A stretch of 64,000 nt of DNA. Source: Mycobacterium sp. Root265. GTDB taxonomy: Bacteria; Actinomycetota; Actinomycetes; Mycobacteriales; Mycobacteriaceae. The stretch spans positions 5,972-69,971 of the forward strand of contig NZ_LMJA01000028.1 in NCBI RefSeq assembly GCF_001428895.1, in the 5' to 3' direction. Positions within the stretch are counted from its first letter, which is position 1; each line of letters begins with the position of its first letter. The position numbers and the translations under genes were made by a program. Below, in pieces: positions 61,828-64,000 of this stretch. Below the pieces are notes generated by a model that saw only the letters and a program-made list of their open reading frames with translations, was not told the origin of the DNA and made no database searches.

Positions 61828-62640
61828 TCAGTCCGCGGTGCTGGAGCTGCCCAGCAGGTCGCGGACCCGGTTGGCCACCTTGATGAACTCCGGGCGTTCC
61901 ATCGTCTCGGCGTACTCGCGCTCGGCGGGCAGGTCGACATCGAGGGTCTCGACGATGCGGCCCGGGCGGGGGCTCATGACGACGACCCGGTTGGCCAGGT
62001 ACACCGCCTCGGCCACCGAGTGGGTCACCAGCACGACGGTGGTTCCGGTCTCACGCCAGATGCGGTGCAACTCGACGTTCATCTTCTCCCGGGTGAGCGC
62101 GTCGAGCGCACCGAACGGTTCGTCCATCAGCAACACACCGGGCTCGTGCAACAGCGCGCGGCACAGCGAAACACGTTGCTGCATACCACCGGACAGCTCG
62201 TGCGGCAGGGCGTTCTCGAATCCGGTGAGCCCGGTCATCTCGATCAGGTAGTCGCAGCGGGCCTGGGCGGCCTTGCGGGGCATGCCGCGCATCTCGGCCT
62301 GCAGCAGGATGTTGCGGCGCACCGAGCGCCACTCCAGCAGGGCGGCCCGCTGGAAGACGTAGCCGATCTCGCGCTGCGGGCCGCGCACCGCCTTGCCGCG
62401 GAGCCGGACATCGCCGGAGGTGGCGTCGGTCAGACCGGCCACCACCTTGAGCAGTGTCGATTTGCCGCAGCCGGAGGGCCCTGCGATGGAGACGAATTCA
62501 CCGTCGGTGACCCGCAGGCTGACGTTGTCGACGGCGGTCACGGTGGACCGTTTCGACGAGAAGGTCACGGTGAGGTTGTCGATGGTGATGGCGTCGGAGG
62601 TCACGGTGGTCCTCGGTGCGGTGATGGTTGCGGAGGTCAT
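61828..62640 (-). CDS. ABC transporter ATP-binding protein (nitrate/taurine/thiamine-precursor type)
   Basis: A 270-residue ATPase subunit: Walker A GPSGCGKSTLL, Q-loop GYVFQRAALLEW, signature LSGGMQQRVSL, Walker B VLLMDEPFGALD and the H-loop in VLVTHSVAEAVYLA. The sequence type is that of NrtD/SsuB/TauB and HMP-importer ATPases. It is the last gene of a minus-strand operon, permease then binding protein then ATPase, 11 bp after the binding-protein gene. Confidence 0.93.
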   Translation of the reverse strand: MTSATITAPRTTVTSDAITIDNLTVTFSSKRSTVTAVDNVSLRVTDGEFVSIAGPSGCGKSTLLKVVAGLTDATSGDVRLRGKAVRGPQREIGYVFQRAALLEWRSVRRNILLQAEMRGMPRKAAQARCDYLIEMTGLTGFENALPHELSGGMQQRVSLCRALLHEPGVLLMDEPFGALDALTREKMNVELHRIWRETGTTVVLVTHSVAEAVYLANRVVVMSPRPGRIVETLDVDLPAEREYAETMERPEFIKVANRVRDLLGSSSTAD

Positions 62641-62651
62641 GGTGGGTTTCC

Positions 62652-63695
62652 CTATTCTCCGGCCGCGGGAACGAACGAGGAGGCCCAGTAGTCGGCCGGG
62701 GCCTTGTTGGACGTGAGCAGGCCCGCCTCGTTCAGCGTGGCGATGGTCGAGGTCCAGTCCTCATCGGCGTTGGTGCCGGGGGCCTTACCGGTGGTGGCCG
62801 GCGTGGTCAGCAGCGGAATGGTCTCCTGCCACTGCTGCAGCAGGACGTGCTCGGGCGGGGTCTGCGGATCCACGCCGACCATGGCCTTCGCCGCGGCCTC
62901 GGGGTCTTCCTTGGCCGCCGCATAGGAAGCGCTGACGGCGTCGAGCATCGACTGGACCAGTTCGGGCTTGTCGCTGATCGTCGAATTGTGGGTGATCAGA
63001 CCGTTGCTGAAGAAGTTCAGGCCGGCATCGGAGTAGCGGAAGTAGCGCATCTCCCGTCCGCTCTTGTTGGCGATCGTCGGGCCCTGGTCGTGGGCGAAGC
63101 CGATCAGCCCGTCCACCCGGCCGGCCATCAGCGCGGCCATCTTGCCCGCGGAGTCCAGGTTCTGCTCCTTGACATCGCCGGGCGCCAGGCCGACGTCGGC
63201 GAGGAACATCGGGAAGGTGGTGGTGGGGGCGTCGCCGGCCGAGACGGCGATGGTGCGCCCGGCCAGGTCGGCCGGTTCCTCGATGCCGGAGTCGGCGAAG
63301 ACCTGCACCGCCGAGGGGGTGGTCTGCAGGAACACCCCGACACTCTTGATGTCGACGCCCTGGTCGATATTGCTCAGCACCGCGGCGGTGTCGGACCAGC
63401 CGAAGTCGACCTGCTTGCCGCCGACCGCCTGGGCGGTGCGGGTGGAGCCCTGCCCGGGATCGATGGTCAGGTCGATACCGTGCTCGGCAAAGATGCCCTC
63501 CTGCACGCCGTAGTAAAGCGGGGCGTGCTCACCGTAGGGATACCAGTTGAGCATCAGCGTGACCGGTGTCGTGCCTTCGGCGCCCTCGGCGGCCGAGTTG
63601 TTCTCGCCTGCACCTCCGCCGCCACAGGCGGCCAGGGTGAGAATGGCGGTGGTCGCGGCGACCGCGGTGGTGACGCGACGGCTGAATGAAAACAT
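62652..63695 (-). CDS. NMT1/THI5-like ABC substrate-binding lipoprotein
   Basis: A 347-residue periplasmic-type binding lipoprotein: signal ending LAAC (Cys about 24), then an NMT1/THI5 domain. It starts LMLNWYPYGEHAPLYYGVQEGIF, resembling thiamine-precursor (pyrimidine) binding proteins of the ThiY type. VDFGWSDTAAVLS and GRTIAVSAGDAPTTTFP line the expected pocket. An AGGAGA ribosome-binding site is present. A pyrimidine or related heterocycle is a likely ligand, but sulfonates or nitriles cannot be excluded. Confidence 0.9.
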   Translation of the reverse strand: MFSFSRRVTTAVAATTAILTLAACGGGGAGENNSAAEGAEGTTPVTLMLNWYPYGEHAPLYYGVQEGIFAEHGIDLTIDPGQGSTRTAQAVGGKQVDFGWSDTAAVLSNIDQGVDIKSVGVFLQTTPSAVQVFADSGIEEPADLAGRTIAVSAGDAPTTTFPMFLADVGLAPGDVKEQNLDSAGKMAALMAGRVDGLIGFAHDQGPTIANKSGREMRYFRYSDAGLNFFSNGLITHNSTISDKPELVQSMLDAVSASYAAAKEDPEAAAKAMVGVDPQTPPEHVLLQQWQETIPLLTTPATTGKAPGTNADEDWTSTIATLNEAGLLTSNKAPADYWASSFVPAAGE

Positions 63696-63724
63696 GTGTG
63701 TCTCCTGATCGGGTTTCGGAAGGG

Positions 63725-64000
63725 TCAGACCGCGGTGGAGGCGGAGTTGGAGGTCCGGCGTGAGGCGTGCCAGGGGATGAGGAGCTTCTCGGCGATCTCG
63801 ATGATCGCGAACAACACGATCCCGAGCAGCGACATGATGATCAGCGCGGCGAAAAGCATTGCGGTGTCCAGGCTTCCGTTGGCCTGCAGAATGACGTAGC
63901 CGAGACCTTCGTTGGCGCCCACGAATTCGCCGACCACCGCACCGGTGACGGCCAGGGTGGCGGCCACCTTGAGCCCGGACATCAGCTGCGGCAGCGAGGC
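63725..64000 (-). CDS. ABC transporter permease, C-terminal part
   Basis: Ninety-one residues are visible; the N-terminal part lies beyond the window. LPQLMSGLKVAATLAVTGAVVGEF is the cytoplasmic EAA-type coupling segment and following helix of BPD-type permeases of the SsuC/TauC/ThiX group. A second helix (AMLFAALIIMSLLGIVLFAIIEI) and a basic tail follow. It is cotranscribed with the binding protein 29 bp downstream. Confidence 0.88.
   Translation of the reverse strand, partial: ASLPQLMSGLKVAATLAVTGAVVGEFVGANEGLGYVILQANGSLDTAMLFAALIIMSLLGIVLFAIIEIAEKLLIPWHASRRTSNSASTAV

Overview
The window is high-GC actinobacterial chromosome. Its gene content and order point to Mycobacteriaceae, most likely an environmental or rapid-growing Mycolicibacterium-type species. 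Diagnostic genes are mycothione reductase, Rip1, EfpA, a MPT70/MPT83/DipZ block, an antigen-85 mycolyltransferase and a large PGRS-type glycine-rich protein. From about 6.4 kb to 60.2 kb the order follows, in inverted orientation, the M. tuberculosis stretch that I remember as Rv2876 down to Rv2836c. Several lineage-specific insertions interrupt it. I saw no rRNA, tRNA, CRISPR array, insertion sequence or prophage.

Layout. (1) 1-4442: a tightly overlapping catabolic operon of cytochrome P450 (5' end outside the window), alcohol dehydrogenase, HpcH/HpaI aldolase, SDR and HSL-type esterase. (2) 4435-9080: SRPBCC, DUF427, a conserved hypothetical, a DUF2631 membrane protein, an APC permease and an F420-type LLM oxidoreductase. 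(3) 9082-12312, minus strand: mpt83-like lipoprotein, mpt70-like secreted protein, then dipZ. Both mpt83 and dipZ are preceded by motifs resembling SigK promoters. (4) 12434-18853: dxr, rip1, ispG, a GNAT and a penicillin-binding lipoprotein (isoprenoid and envelope functions). (5) 18866-23578: DUF1707, thioesterase, methionine aminopeptidase, cobQ, a lipoprotein and a small hydrolase. (6) 23681-29882: a glnA4, PuuD-like, aldC, SDR and FadR-type block that looks like gamma-glutamylated amine catabolism, then an ArsR regulator and a methyltransferase. (7) 29885-39431: mtr and a hydrolase on the minus strand; mqo, GNAT, Mg/Co-chelatase-like protein, cobO, cobB and cysG on the plus strand (corrinoid and siroheme synthesis). 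(8) 39465-44297: efpA, an Asp-nucleophile hydrolase, a second EfpA-like MFS pump and a PCD-VOC fusion. (9) 44309-52574: proS, two minus-strand envelope or ferritin-like proteins, and the rimP-nusA-ylxR-infB-rbfA translation operon. (10) 53021-57745: a 1.57-kilo-residue PGRS-type surface protein inserted between rbfA and nrnA. (11) 57896-64000: nrnA, dinF, an Ag85-like mycolyltransferase, a DHFR-like protein and a THI5/NMT1-type ABC importer cut by the window end.

The most noteworthy non-coding signals are the two SigK-like promoters with identical 15-nt spacers, two inverted DnaA-box 9-mers upstream of the second EfpA-like pump, and a 31-bp repeat found in frame inside two unrelated genes. 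Operator-like dyads also lie upstream of the PGRS gene, the methyltransferase and the DHFR-like gene. All functional statements come from reading motifs and remembered family knowledge; no database search was possible.
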